DNA of 64,000 nucleotides from positions 123,431 through 187,430 of the forward strand of contig NZ_FNNG01000005.1 in NCBI RefSeq assembly GCF_900106765.1, given 5' to 3'. The position numbers and the translations under genes are program-made. Source of the DNA: Tepidimicrobium xylanilyticum. Lineage in GTDB: Bacteria; Bacillota; Clostridia; Tissierellales; Tepidimicrobiaceae. Positions 9,279-17,775 of this stretch are shown here, piece by piece. Under the pieces are notes generated by a model. The model was not told where the DNA came from. It did no database searches and saw only the letters and a program-made list of their open reading frames with translations. How positions within the stretch are numbered: position 1 is the stretch's first letter; the number at the start of each line of letters is the position of its first letter.

Positions 9279-10133
9279 TTATATCTTTGTATAAGAAATT
9301 GCATCTCTCATTTTTTTAAGAGCATTATCAGATAGCTCTTTCCTCTTTAAGGTTGTAGAAATATACAAAACATCTATTATGCTAAGGTGAGCAATTCTAG
9401 AAGCAAATGCTTCAAATCTATATTCTGTCTCGTGTGAAATAATATTAAGAGGAATGTCTACTTTTTCATTAATAGGGGATTTGGAAAAAGAAGTTATTCC
9501 AATGGATTTAGTACCATTTTCTTTTGCTATATCCAACACATTCATTATACATAAATTAGAACCTGAATGAGAGATCACCACTATAACATCCTTTTCTGTA
9601 AGCTGGGCAACGGACATAAGCTGCATATGGTAATCCGTATAGGATGTAGCTTTTAAGCCAATTCGTAAGAATTTGTGATGAGCATCCATCGCAACAATGC
9701 CTGACCCACCATTTCCGTAGAACACGATTTGTTCCGCTCCTAGTAGCAGATTAACAGCTTTTTCTATAGATGTTGAATCAATGGAAGCTAATGTATCTTT
9801 TAATACCGATATATTAGAGTTAAATACTTTATTTATGATAGTAGGTTCATCGTCAGAATCATGAATTTGATTATTGGAGCAATTATTTATATTTCCAGAC
9901 AAATCAGTAGCTAAAGATATTTTAAGGTCATGAAATCCTTTGAAATTTATTTTTTTACAGAATCGAAATATAGTTGAATCTGCAAGTTTGAGCTTATCAG
10001 CTACTTGGCTTATTGTAGAATATATAAGTTCTTGAGGATTTTCTAAAAAAAAATCTGCTATTTTTTTTTCGGTTTCATTAAAGTTACTATATTGCGATTT
10101 TATTTGAATAAATACACGTGGTGTAGATGTCAT
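9279..10133 (-). CDS. MurR/RpiR-family transcriptional regulator
   Basis: The 284-residue protein has an N-terminal RpiR helix-turn-helix domain (about residues 8-80, with ISQVADKLKLADSTIFRFCKK) and a C-terminal SIS sugar-phosphate-binding domain (about 115-265, with VFYGNGGSG and VVISHSGSN). Such proteins respond to phosphosugars. It is divergent from the dehydrogenase-PTS operon and upstream of eda, so it most likely controls this island. The effector may be 6-phosphogluconate or a keto derivative, which is inference. Confidence 0.93.
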   Translation of the reverse strand: MTSTPRVFIQIKSQYSNFNETEKKIADFFLENPQELIYSTISQVADKLKLADSTIFRFCKKINFKGFHDLKISLATDLSGNINNCSNNQIHDSDDEPTIINKVFNSNISVLKDTLASIDSTSIEKAVNLLLGAEQIVFYGNGGSGIVAMDAHHKFLRIGLKATSYTDYHMQLMSVAQLTEKDVIVVISHSGSNLCIMNVLDIAKENGTKSIGITSFSKSPINEKVDIPLNIISHETEYRFEAFASRIAHLSIIDVLYISTTLKRKELSDNALKKMRDAISYTKI

Positions 10134-10162
10134 AGTATCACCTTTCCTACTTTGATATTTTT

Positions 10163-10191
10163 ATAATAGGATATTTATATCAAAAAGTCAA
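10163..10191 (-). promoter_or_regulatory. Promoter of the RpiR regulator with overlapping inverted repeat
   Basis: On the minus strand TTGACT (10186-10191), a 17-nt spacer and TATTAT (10163-10168) form a good promoter. An inverted repeat, TTTGATAT (10151-10158) and ATATCAAA (10177-10184), embraces the -10 region and suggests autoregulation. Confidence 0.7.
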
Positions 10192-10235
10192 AATGTAAAA
10201 CTTAAGATATAAAGGAAAAATTTTTTAAATAGGAC

Positions 10236-10264
10236 TTGAAAAATATTTCCGAACGGGATATAAT
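10236..10264 (+). promoter_or_regulatory. Promoter of the sugar-acid PTS operon
   Basis: TTGAAA (10236-10241), a 17-nt spacer and a perfect TATAAT (10259-10264). The spacer contains the symmetric stretch GAAAAATATTTC, a possible operator. The leader to the first gene would be about 120 nt. Confidence 0.75.
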
Positions 10265-10390
10265 CTAAGAAAGAATTTTTTTTCATAAAAACACATAAAT
10301 ATAAAAAAAATTTACATCCATTTGCATGCTGGTAAGTAGAAGCAATGATTCGAGTAAGTTTTAATATTTAAAATGAAAGGAAGAGATAAA

Positions 10391-11380
10391 ATGACTATAA
10401 AAATTGCTATTGTAAACTCTAGTAGTTTTGGGAAATATTTTCCAAGCCATATGGATAGATTAAAGAAGTTGGGAGAAGTAGACAGGTTTGAGTTTTCCAA
10501 AGATATAAGAGGAAAAGAGTTAGCTGAAAAGTTGATGGGATATTCTATTATTATAGCAAGTGTAACTGCACAATATGATAGAGAGTTTTTTGAAAAAAAG
10601 GATAAAACACTTTTAATTGCACGTCATGGAATCGGATATAACAATATTGATATAGAGGCTGCTACCGAAAAGGGCACCTTTGTAACAATAGTGGATGCTA
10701 TTGTAGAGAGAGAGGCTGTGGCAGAAAATGCAATAGCTTTATTAACATCTGTAATAAGACAGGTAGGACTTGCTTGGAGAAAGGTAAAGGAAGGCAAATG
10801 GGAAGAAAGGGCTAAGTTGATTGGCTATGAAATAAAAGGAAAAACTGTTGGAATTATAGGTTTTGGGAATATTGGAAGTAGAGTAGGAGAAATATTAAAA
10901 TATGGATTTAATACTAAGCTTATTGCGTATGATCCTTACCTTAGTTCAGAAGAAATTATAAAAAGAGGAGCAGAGCCTGTTTCTTTAGAAGAACTTCTTA
11001 AAAACTCGGATATAATTTCATTAAATGCTTTTGTAGATGAAAATAGCTATCATATACTTTCGGATAAAGAGTTTTCCCTAATGAAAAAGGGAGTATTTAT
11101 AGTAAACACTGCCAGAGGGGAACTTATAGATGAAAAAAGTTTAATCAAAGCATTAGATGAGGGTATAGTAGCAGGTTTAGGAATAGATGTAGTCGAAGGA
11201 GAACCAATAGATCAACATCATCCATTACTTGCATATAAAAATGTAATAATAACTCCCCATATATCAGCTTATACATATGAATGCTTAAGCGGGATGGGGG
11301 ATAAGGTTGTAAGCGATGTTGAGAAAGTTGTAAAAGGAGAAAATCCTGATAATGTTGTTAATAAAGAACTATTAAAATAA
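10391..11380 (+). CDS. D-isomer specific 2-hydroxyacid dehydrogenase
   Basis: This 329-residue NAD(P)-dependent enzyme has the family's split substrate domain around a Rossmann fold. GFGNIGS is the nucleotide loop; the catalytic Arg is in NTARGEL, the Glu in VVEGEPI and the His in TPHISAYT. It is first in the PTS operon, next to 6-phosphogluconate dehydrogenase, so it may reduce 2-keto-6-phosphogluconate or a related sugar acid; this is inference. I use ATG 10391, which follows AAAGGAAG; the ATG at 10373 lacks a binding site. Confidence 0.88.
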   Translation: MTIKIAIVNSSSFGKYFPSHMDRLKKLGEVDRFEFSKDIRGKELAEKLMGYSIIIASVTAQYDREFFEKKDKTLLIARHGIGYNNIDIEAATEKGTFVTIVDAIVEREAVAENAIALLTSVIRQVGLAWRKVKEGKWEERAKLIGYEIKGKTVGIIGFGNIGSRVGEILKYGFNTKLIAYDPYLSSEEIIKRGAEPVSLEELLKNSDIISLNAFVDENSYHILSDKEFSLMKKGVFIVNTARGELIDEKSLIKALDEGIVAGLGIDVVEGEPIDQHHPLLAYKNVIITPHISAYTYECLSGMGDKVVSDVEKVVKGENPDNVVNKELLK

Positions 11381-11408
11381 TTAATTATGAAAGTAGGAGG
11401 AATACTTT

Positions 11409-12809
11409 ATGACAGATATTGGTTTAATTGGACTAGGGGTAATGGGGAAAAATATTGCTTTAAATATTGCAAATAAAGGCTATAGTGTATCCGTTTATAA
11501 TAAGACTTCTCAAAAAACAAAGAATTTTGTAAATAATGAAGCAAAAGGTAAAGATATTCATGCATATTATGATATAGAATCTTTCATTGGCTCATTGAGT
11601 AAGCCAAGAAAAATTCTTTTAATGGTTAAAGCTGGAGAACCAGTAGATAATATGATTAAAAAACTTCTTCCTCATTTGGATAAAGGAGACCTTATTATGG
11701 ATGGAGGAAATACATATTATCCCGATACTACGAGAAGAATTAATGAATTAAAAGAGACAGGAATACTTTATCTGGGAATGGGAATCTCTGGTGGAGAGTC
11801 TGGGGCTCTTAATGGTCCTTCGTTAATGCCAGGAGGGTCAAGAGAAGCTTATGATTTAGTTGAAGATATACTATTGAAAATTGCAGCACAGACTGAAGCT
11901 GGTTCGTGTTGTACTTATATAGGGAATGGTTCTGCAGGTCACTTTGTAAAAATGCTACATAATGGTATTGAATATGGAATGATGCAGGGAATAGCAGAAG
12001 TTTATGATATATTAAGAAAAGTATTAAAACTTTCTGCAAAAGAAATAGGGGATGTATTTGAAAAATGGAACGGAGGAGAACTCAATTCATTTCTTATGGA
12101 AATATCCTATAAGATTATGAGACATATGGATGAGGAAACTGGTAAACCTACAGTGGAAATTATATTGGATAAAGCTGGACAGAAAGGGACTGGCAAATGG
12201 ACTGTTCAAACTGCTCTTGATAGTGGGATTCCAGCTCCATCTTTAAGTGCAGCTGTAGAAGGACGTATTCTTTCATATTTCAAAGAAGATAGGACAAACC
12301 TCTCAAGGAAAATTATTAAAAAACATGTTGAAACCAAATATGATAAGGAAAAAATTATAAAAGATTTGGAAAATTCATTGTTGTTTTCAAATTTAATACT
12401 ATTTTCCCAAGGACTATGGATTATGGCGGAAATATCTAAAATAAACGATTTTGATATCAATATATCTGAAGTTCTTAAAATTTGGAAGGGTGGATGCATT
12501 ATAAGAGCAAAGATGCTCGATTTCCTGAGAGAAATAATTGATGAAGACAAGCAAAATGCAAATTTACTAAATAATGAAAAAACTTTAAAATTTCTTATGG
12601 ATAAATTAGATTCTGTTAAAAATATAACGAATATTGCAAAGGATTTTTACATACCTGCCCTTGTTCACAATACTGCTTTAGATTACTTTTTTAGTATGGT
12701 TGAAGAAAACCTTCCTGCAAACCTTATTCAAGCTCAAAGAGACTTTTTTGGAGCTCACACTTATATGAGAATTGATAAGGATGGGGTTTTTCATACTATT
12801 TGGGAGTAG
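11409..12809 (+). CDS. gnd: 6-phosphogluconate dehydrogenase (decarboxylating)
   Basis: This 466-residue enzyme oxidises 6-phosphogluconate to ribulose 5-phosphate and CO2. Family hallmarks are GLGVMGKN (nucleotide loop), GISGGESGALNGPSLMPGG, the active-site HFVKMLHNGIEYG, DKAGQKGTGKWT and the C-terminal QAQRDFFGAHTY. It follows the hydroxyacid dehydrogenase by 28 bp and precedes the PTS genes. That supports gluconate-type sugar acids as the PTS substrate. Confidence 0.96.
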   Translation: MTDIGLIGLGVMGKNIALNIANKGYSVSVYNKTSQKTKNFVNNEAKGKDIHAYYDIESFIGSLSKPRKILLMVKAGEPVDNMIKKLLPHLDKGDLIMDGGNTYYPDTTRRINELKETGILYLGMGISGGESGALNGPSLMPGGSREAYDLVEDILLKIAAQTEAGSCCTYIGNGSAGHFVKMLHNGIEYGMMQGIAEVYDILRKVLKLSAKEIGDVFEKWNGGELNSFLMEISYKIMRHMDEETGKPTVEIILDKAGQKGTGKWTVQTALDSGIPAPSLSAAVEGRILSYFKEDRTNLSRKIIKKHVETKYDKEKIIKDLENSLLFSNLILFSQGLWIMAEISKINDFDINISEVLKIWKGGCIIRAKMLDFLREIIDEDKQNANLLNNEKTLKFLMDKLDSVKNITNIAKDFYIPALVHNTALDYFFSMVEENLPANLIQAQRDFFGAHTYMRIDKDGVFHTIWE

Positions 12810-12861
12810 AATAATTGGACTATAATATGTTTGTGTGAATCTTAATATTTTTTAAGGGTTA

Positions 12862-12875
12862 TGAAAACATTATCA
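12862..12875 (+). promoter_or_regulatory. Candidate catabolite-repression (cre) site
   Basis: TGAAAACATTATCA matches the CcpA consensus TGWNANCGNTNWCA at all fixed positions but one: the central G is A. It lies between gnd and the PTS genes, a sensible place for carbon control, but the AT-rich background makes chance matches likely. Confidence 0.35.
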
Positions 12876-12925
12876 TTATTATTTATTATTATGTAAATGT
12901 AATATAAATAGGAAGGAGGTAAAAT

Positions 12926-12985
12926 TTGGAGAACCACAATCACACAAACATATTAATTAGTAAAATTATAATAAGGAGGAAGTAA
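12926..12985 (+). CDS. Possible 19-residue leader peptide ahead of the PTS IIC gene
   Basis: A TTG start lies six bases after a near-perfect AAGGAGG (12913-12919) and opens a 19-codon frame (starting MENHNHTNIL) that stops one base before the IIC start codon. The frame also contains the IIC ribosome binding site. Translation through it could therefore affect IIC initiation. No family is recognised. Confidence 0.35.
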   Translation: MENHNHTNILISKIIIRRK

Positions 12986-12986
12986 A

Positions 12987-13763
12987 ATGGGACAAGCTAG
13001 TCTTAGCTCAATGCAAGCATTAATAATTGCTATTTGGGTTGCCCTTGTTGAGTCACGTGCTCTAGGTTATTCAACATTAAATCTTAGGTTTAGTCCGTTA
13101 ATGACTGGTTTAGTTGTTGGTATAGTAATGGGAGATGTTTCTACAGCTATGACAATTACAGCTTCAATACAATTGATTTACATGGGAATGATTGCTCCTG
13201 GTGGATCTATGCCAAGTGAACCAGCAGTAGCTACTGCAATAGCAGTGCCTGTTGCTATACTAGCAGGATTGCAACCTACAGAGGCTATTGCAGTAGCAGT
13301 ACCAGTAGGGCTATTAGGCAGTTATCTTTATCAATTTAGATTTTTCCTTAATACATTTATTGTACGATTAACTGACAAGTATGCAGCTGAATTGAACGAT
13401 AAAGGATTAACTCTTTCTATTATAATTCTACCTACAATTGTAAGTTTCGCATTATTTGTACCTGCAATGTATATAGGACTATATTATGGGGCGCCTGTAA
13501 TTGCAGACTTTACAGCTTCGCTTTCAGGAGGCAGAATATTTCATATATTAGATGCGGTTGGGGGAGGCCTTGCAGCTCTAGGTATTGCACTTATATTACA
13601 AGTAATAGGAAAAACAAAATATCTTGTATTCTTCCTTTTAGCGTATTTTACAGCAGTAATGTTAAAGCCTCTTGGAATCAATACTGTAACATTTGCAATC
13701 GTAGGAGCCATAATAGCGTATCTCTATATTTTAGTTATTAGTGAAAGTGCAGAATCAAATTAG
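12987..13763 (+). CDS. PTS mannose/sorbose-family transporter subunit IIC
   Basis: This 258-residue integral membrane protein has about seven hydrophobic segments and forms the sugar channel together with IID. Family motifs are the N-terminal amphipathic start and the stretch IQLIYMGMIAPGGSMPSEPAVATA. It is the first of four genes for a complete mannose-family PTS. The neighbouring 6-phosphogluconate dehydrogenase points to gluconate or a keto derivative rather than mannose; the substrate is inferred. Confidence 0.93.
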   Translation: MGQASLSSMQALIIAIWVALVESRALGYSTLNLRFSPLMTGLVVGIVMGDVSTAMTITASIQLIYMGMIAPGGSMPSEPAVATAIAVPVAILAGLQPTEAIAVAVPVGLLGSYLYQFRFFLNTFIVRLTDKYAAELNDKGLTLSIIILPTIVSFALFVPAMYIGLYYGAPVIADFTASLSGGRIFHILDAVGGGLAALGIALILQVIGKTKYLVFFLLAYFTAVMLKPLGINTVTFAIVGAIIAYLYILVISESAESN

Positions 13764-13780
13764 AGGGAGGTAAGGTTTAA

Positions 13781-14659
13781 ATGGGTAATGAAAATAATGC
13801 AAAAACAAGTATTGATTTAACCAAAGCTCCTGAAAAGATTACCAATAAAGATTTACATAGGAGCTGGCTCAGATGGTGGTATGCTAACGAAATTCCACAT
13901 ACATACGATAGGATGATAGCTCCTTCTTTTCTTTGGGGAATAACCCCTATTTTAAGAAAGTTATATAAAGATAAGGATGATTTGCAAGAAGCATATTTAC
14001 GACATACACAATTTTATAATACACAAGCCGTATGGGGTGGAGGAACTATTCTAGGAATAACCGCTTCTTTAGAAGAAGCTAGGGCTAGAGCATTAGCTGA
14101 AGGAAAAGAAGAGGAAGCAGTTAGCGCAGATGTTATAAATAGTACTAAGGTAGGTCTTATGGGGCCATTGGCGGGTATCGGAGATGCTATTGATTCTGGT
14201 ACGGTTCAATATATTTTAATAGCTATTGCATTGCCATGGGCACAGGGAGGTAGTGCATTAGGTGCATTATTCCCTTGGGTTGCATTTGTGATATTAACAT
14301 ATATGTATGGGTTCTACTTTACTAAATTAGGTTATAGATTGGGGCGTTCTGCTGCATCGGAAATTATTGGTGGTAAAAATATAAGAAAGATTATTGATGG
14401 ATTATCTGTATTAGGTCTCTTTATGATGGGCATACTAGCAGCTTCTTATGTTAAAGTTAGCAGTTCATTACAATGGTCAATTTCAGGTAAGGAGTTCGTT
14501 CTTCAAGATATTCTTGATTCAGTACTTCCTGGTTTGTTACCATTGGCTACTGTACTGGGAGTGTATTTCTACTTTAGTAAGAAGGGATTAAGGATTACTC
14601 AAGCCCTTGTAGGATTATCTTTAATTTTGGGTGTGCTTGCAGCCATAGGTATTCTATAG
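13781..14659 (+). CDS. PTS mannose/sorbose-family transporter subunit IID
   Basis: The 292-residue membrane subunit is found only in the mannose-type PTS. Recognisable parts are the N-terminal LTKAPEKITNKDLHRSWLRW region, the conserved VGLMGPLAGIGDAIDSGT loop and hydrophobic helices in the C-terminal half. It begins 17 bp after IIC with its own GAGGGAGG site and would assemble with IIC in the membrane. Confidence 0.94.
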   Translation: MGNENNAKTSIDLTKAPEKITNKDLHRSWLRWWYANEIPHTYDRMIAPSFLWGITPILRKLYKDKDDLQEAYLRHTQFYNTQAVWGGGTILGITASLEEARARALAEGKEEEAVSADVINSTKVGLMGPLAGIGDAIDSGTVQYILIAIALPWAQGGSALGALFPWVAFVILTYMYGFYFTKLGYRLGRSAASEIIGGKNIRKIIDGLSVLGLFMMGILAASYVKVSSSLQWSISGKEFVLQDILDSVLPGLLPLATVLGVYFYFSKKGLRITQALVGLSLILGVLAAIGIL

Positions 14660-14700
14660 AACAATTACTAAAATGTGGGTCTATAAGGTAAAACTTATTA

Positions 14701-14774
14701 TTGGATTGTCTCTCTTCCTTTGAGGTTTATTTTATATGAATCAAATCTTTTATTGGGGGAAGGGAGACAGCCAA
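14701..14774 (+). promoter_or_regulatory. Long hairpin between IID and IIA genes
   Basis: TGTCTCTCTTCC (14707-14718) pairs with GGAAGGGAGACA (14758-14769), with outer TTGG/CCAA support and a loop of about 39 nt. No T tract follows, so it is not a simple terminator. It may stabilise or process the PTS transcript. Confidence 0.45.
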
Positions 14775-14833
14775 GCCTTTACTAATGTACTTTGATATAC
14801 AATTATATAATATAGTAGGAAGACGGTGAATAT

Positions 14834-15235
14834 ATGAATAGGAAAGCTGTTTTAGTTATTACTCATGGTAAGTTTGGAATTGAGTTATTAAAAAGTGTTG
14901 AAATGATTATGGGTGAACAAGAAGATGCAAAGGCCTTAGGTCTTCAACTAGGAGATAAGGTAGATGATTTGCGTAATGAAGTTGAAAAAATTATTCTTGA
15001 AAATGAGAAAGAGGATAAAGAGACTATAATATTTGTAGATATTTTAGGAGGGAGCCCATCAAATATAGCACTGTATGTATTGAAAAAACATAATAGTGTT
15101 AAGTTAATAACGGGCGTTAATATGCCTATGCTAATAGAAGTTTTTCAGTCTAGAGATTTTGTTGAATTAGATGAACTATTAGAGAAAATCATAAACTCTA
15201 GTATGGAAGGTATTAATAAATTTGAATTTAGTTAG
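14834..15235 (+). CDS. PTS mannose-family subunit IIA
   Basis: This 133-residue cytoplasmic phosphocarrier takes phosphate from HPr on His11 in the VITHGKFG motif and passes it to IIB. The second conserved stretch, DILGGSPSN, is also present. IIA and IIB are separate proteins here rather than the fused IIAB of E. coli ManX. Confidence 0.93.
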   Translation: MNRKAVLVITHGKFGIELLKSVEMIMGEQEDAKALGLQLGDKVDDLRNEVEKIILENEKEDKETIIFVDILGGSPSNIALYVLKKHNSVKLITGVNMPMLIEVFQSRDFVELDELLEKIINSSMEGINKFEFS

Positions 15236-15253
15236 AAAGGATAGTGATTATTT

Positions 15254-15742
15254 ATGGGAAAAATCTTATTGGCTAGAGTAGATGATAGACTTATTCATGG
15301 GCAAGTAATGACTAAATGGTCAAAAGGAATGAATACTAATGCTCTATTTGTTGTAGATGATGCAACAGCAGCAGACCCATTTATGAAGGATATTTATATG
15401 ATGTCAACTTCAAATACAGGAATGACTATTAAGGTTTTAAGCATTGATGAAGCGGTAGACTATTGGAATAAGGAAAATTATGAAGATTACAGAGTAATAC
15501 TTTTATTTAAGACAATTGCAGCTGTTAAAGAAGCTATTGAAAAAGGACTCCCTATAGAGAGGTTAAATCTTGGAGGAATAGCTAAGGGTAAAGATTCCAA
15601 ATTTGTTATACCTAATGTGGCTGTAAAACCTGATGAACTAGAAGTATTAAAAGAAATTGCAAATAAAGGTATAGAGGTATTCTTTCAAGTTGTACCAGAT
15701 ACTAAGGCGGTTAGTTTGAAAGATGCTATTAAATCTTATTAA
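15254..15742 (+). CDS. PTS mannose/sorbose-family subunit IIB
   Basis: The 162-residue protein carries phosphate on His15 in the family signature RVDDRLIHGQV and phosphorylates the sugar as it enters through IIC-IID. It lies 18 bp after IIA and completes the transporter. Confidence 0.95.
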   Translation: MGKILLARVDDRLIHGQVMTKWSKGMNTNALFVVDDATAADPFMKDIYMMSTSNTGMTIKVLSIDEAVDYWNKENYEDYRVILLFKTIAAVKEAIEKGLPIERLNLGGIAKGKDSKFVIPNVAVKPDELEVLKEIANKGIEVFFQVVPDTKAVSLKDAIKSY

Positions 15743-15784
15743 GCTTTTTTATACAGTCTATGGATAGGAAGTGACAATAATAAA

Positions 15785-16747
15785 ATGGGTAAAAAAATAT
15801 TAGTAACTCCAAGATCCTTTGGTAAAACCAGTAATGTACCTTTTGAAATACTAAAAAAACATAATTATGAAGTAATTAGAAATCAATCAGGAAGACAATA
15901 TACAGAAGAAGAATTACTTAATATTGTTCCCGATATAGATGGGATTATAGTAGGTTTAGATCCGATATCAGAGAAAGTACTTAAAACAGGGAAAAAACTT
16001 AAAGTTGTTTCTAAGTATGGAGTAGGACTTGATAATATTGATTTGGTTGCGGCTGAGAAGCTAGGAATTAAGATAACGTATACTCCAGGTGCTAATAATG
16101 AGTCCGTAGCAGATCTTGCTTTTTCCTTAATGCTTAGCTTAAGTAGAAATGTAAAAAGACTTGATGAAATAGTTAGAACAAATCGTTGGGAAAAGGTAAT
16201 AGGATCTGAAGTATATGGGAAAGTCATAGGAATTATAGGAACAGGAGCTATTGGTAAAGGTGTTGCTAAAAGAGCAACGGGTTTTGACATGGAAATATTA
16301 GCTTATGATATATATCCTGATTGGGATTTTGCAAATAAAATAGGGATGAAATATGTAGATAAGAATACACTTTTAGAGAGGGCAGATTTTATTTCTATTC
16401 ATGTTCCTTTAACAGATGAAATGTATCATTTTATAGACAAAAAAGAGCTAGATATTATGAAAGATACTGCAATTTTGATTAATACTTCAAGGGGTGGAAT
16501 TATAAATGAAGAGGCATTATACTGGGCACTAAAGGATAAAAAAATAGCAGGGGCAGGTTTAGATGTATTTGAGACAGAACCACCAATAAATAATAAACTA
16601 CTTAAATTGGATAATATACTCCTTTCTCCTCATTGTGGTGCATCAACTATAGATGCAACCAATAGGATGAGCATTATGGCTGTTGAAGGGTTGGTAAGTA
16701 TATTAGAGGGTATGGAACCTAAATATCTAGTAGAACCGAATACATAG
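15785..16747 (+). CDS. D-isomer 2-hydroxyacid dehydrogenase (phosphoglycerate dehydrogenase-like)
   Basis: A second enzyme of this family in the operon (320 aa). It keeps the NAD loop GTGAIGKG, the catalytic Arg (NTSRGGI), Glu (DVFETEPP) and His (SPHCGAST). It lacks the ACT domain of longer SerA proteins. It ends the PTS operon directly before a terminator, so a role in sugar-acid or keto-acid reduction fits better than serine synthesis. That assignment is inference. Confidence 0.88.
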   Translation: MGKKILVTPRSFGKTSNVPFEILKKHNYEVIRNQSGRQYTEEELLNIVPDIDGIIVGLDPISEKVLKTGKKLKVVSKYGVGLDNIDLVAAEKLGIKITYTPGANNESVADLAFSLMLSLSRNVKRLDEIVRTNRWEKVIGSEVYGKVIGIIGTGAIGKGVAKRATGFDMEILAYDIYPDWDFANKIGMKYVDKNTLLERADFISIHVPLTDEMYHFIDKKELDIMKDTAILINTSRGGIINEEALYWALKDKKIAGAGLDVFETEPPINNKLLKLDNILLSPHCGASTIDATNRMSIMAVEGLVSILEGMEPKYLVEPNT

Positions 16748-16780
16748 GCTGTTAAGTTGGAAACTTGACAGCCCTTTTTA
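16747..16780 (+). terminator. Terminator of the PTS operon
   Basis: GGCTGTTAAGTT and AACTTGACAGCC form a 12-bp stem (one G-U pair) with a three-base loop, followed by CTTTTTA. It overlaps the stop codon of the last dehydrogenase and separates the HAD gene from the operon. Confidence 0.85.
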
Positions 16781-16820
16781 TAATATAATTATGTTCGTAG
16801 CTAGGAAAGGAGAATTTTAA

Positions 16821-17624
16821 ATGAGTACTAAAAATAATGATTTTAAGAATATTAAGTTAGTTGCTTTAGATATTGATGGTACATTGTTAGATGATAATCT
16901 AGAGATATCAGTAAGGACTAAGAAAACCATCGAAGATTTAATTAGTAGGAAAATTTATGTTGCTTTAGTTACAGGTAGAACCTTTAGAGCTGCTGAATTT
17001 ATTAGGAAAAAGCTGGGGGTAGAGATGCCCATTATAGCTTATAATGGAGGGAAGGTAGTTATTCCACCAAAGGGTGAGGTCTTTGGTAGAAAAATACCTT
17101 TGACAGAAGCTATAAAGGTTATTAAATATGGAGAAGAAAGGGATCTATATGTAAAGGTTTATATAGATGATGTTTTGTATATAAAAGAACCTGATGCTAA
17201 ATCTCTAGCTTTTTCTTCAAGTAACAACATAAATTATAAGGTAGTTGGGAAACTAAGTGAAAATATATATGAAGATGTGAATATGGTAATTGTTTATTAT
17301 GAGTATGATATACATGGAGTAATTGATGAAAAGCTTAATGACATAGATGTTACTATTACCACATCTGTATCAAATTCAATAGACGTTATTCCAAAAGGAG
17401 TATCCAAGGCAAAAGGTCTTAAAATAGTTGCAGACTATTTAGGCATTGGAAGGGATGCTATATTAGCTATAGGAAATAGTTTGAATGATTTAGAAATGCT
17501 ACAATATGCAGGAATAGGAATAGCAATGAAAAATTCTGATTTGGGTCTTTTAAGGAAATGGAATAATGTATCTGGATATACTAATAATGAAGAGGGAGTT
17601 TATCATATAATTAAGCAAATTTAA
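16821..17624 (+). CDS. Cof-type HAD-IIB hydrolase
   Basis: The 267-residue haloacid-dehalogenase-like phosphatase has motif I (ALDIDGTLLDD), motif II (ALVTGRT), the Lys of motif III near KGVSKAKGL and motif IV (GNSLNDLEML). Members dephosphorylate sugar phosphates and similar molecules. Its position behind the PTS operon suggests removal of excess phosphosugars, but it is cut off from the operon by a terminator, and the substrate is unknown. Confidence 0.92.
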   Translation: MSTKNNDFKNIKLVALDIDGTLLDDNLEISVRTKKTIEDLISRKIYVALVTGRTFRAAEFIRKKLGVEMPIIAYNGGKVVIPPKGEVFGRKIPLTEAIKVIKYGEERDLYVKVYIDDVLYIKEPDAKSLAFSSSNNINYKVVGKLSENIYEDVNMVIVYYEYDIHGVIDEKLNDIDVTITTSVSNSIDVIPKGVSKAKGLKIVADYLGIGRDAILAIGNSLNDLEMLQYAGIGIAMKNSDLGLLRKWNNVSGYTNNEEGVYHIIKQI

Positions 17625-17707
17625 CCAATTGATACCATTTTATTTTTATAAATAAAACAGAATTATCATTTAACACAATAAATTGTTAAAAATTAAACAA
17701 TTTATTA

Positions 17708-17736
17708 TTGTTTTATCATGTGAATTTTGATAGAAT
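17708..17736 (+). promoter_or_regulatory. Candidate promoter for crt-hbd
   Basis: TTGTTT (17708-17713), a 17-nt spacer and TAGAAT (17731-17736) lie about 40 bp ahead of the crotonase start. The -35 is a weak match. Confidence 0.5.
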
Positions 17737-17775
17737 ATGGTTAAGTTCTCAAGAATTAACGGGGGGTGATGTGGT

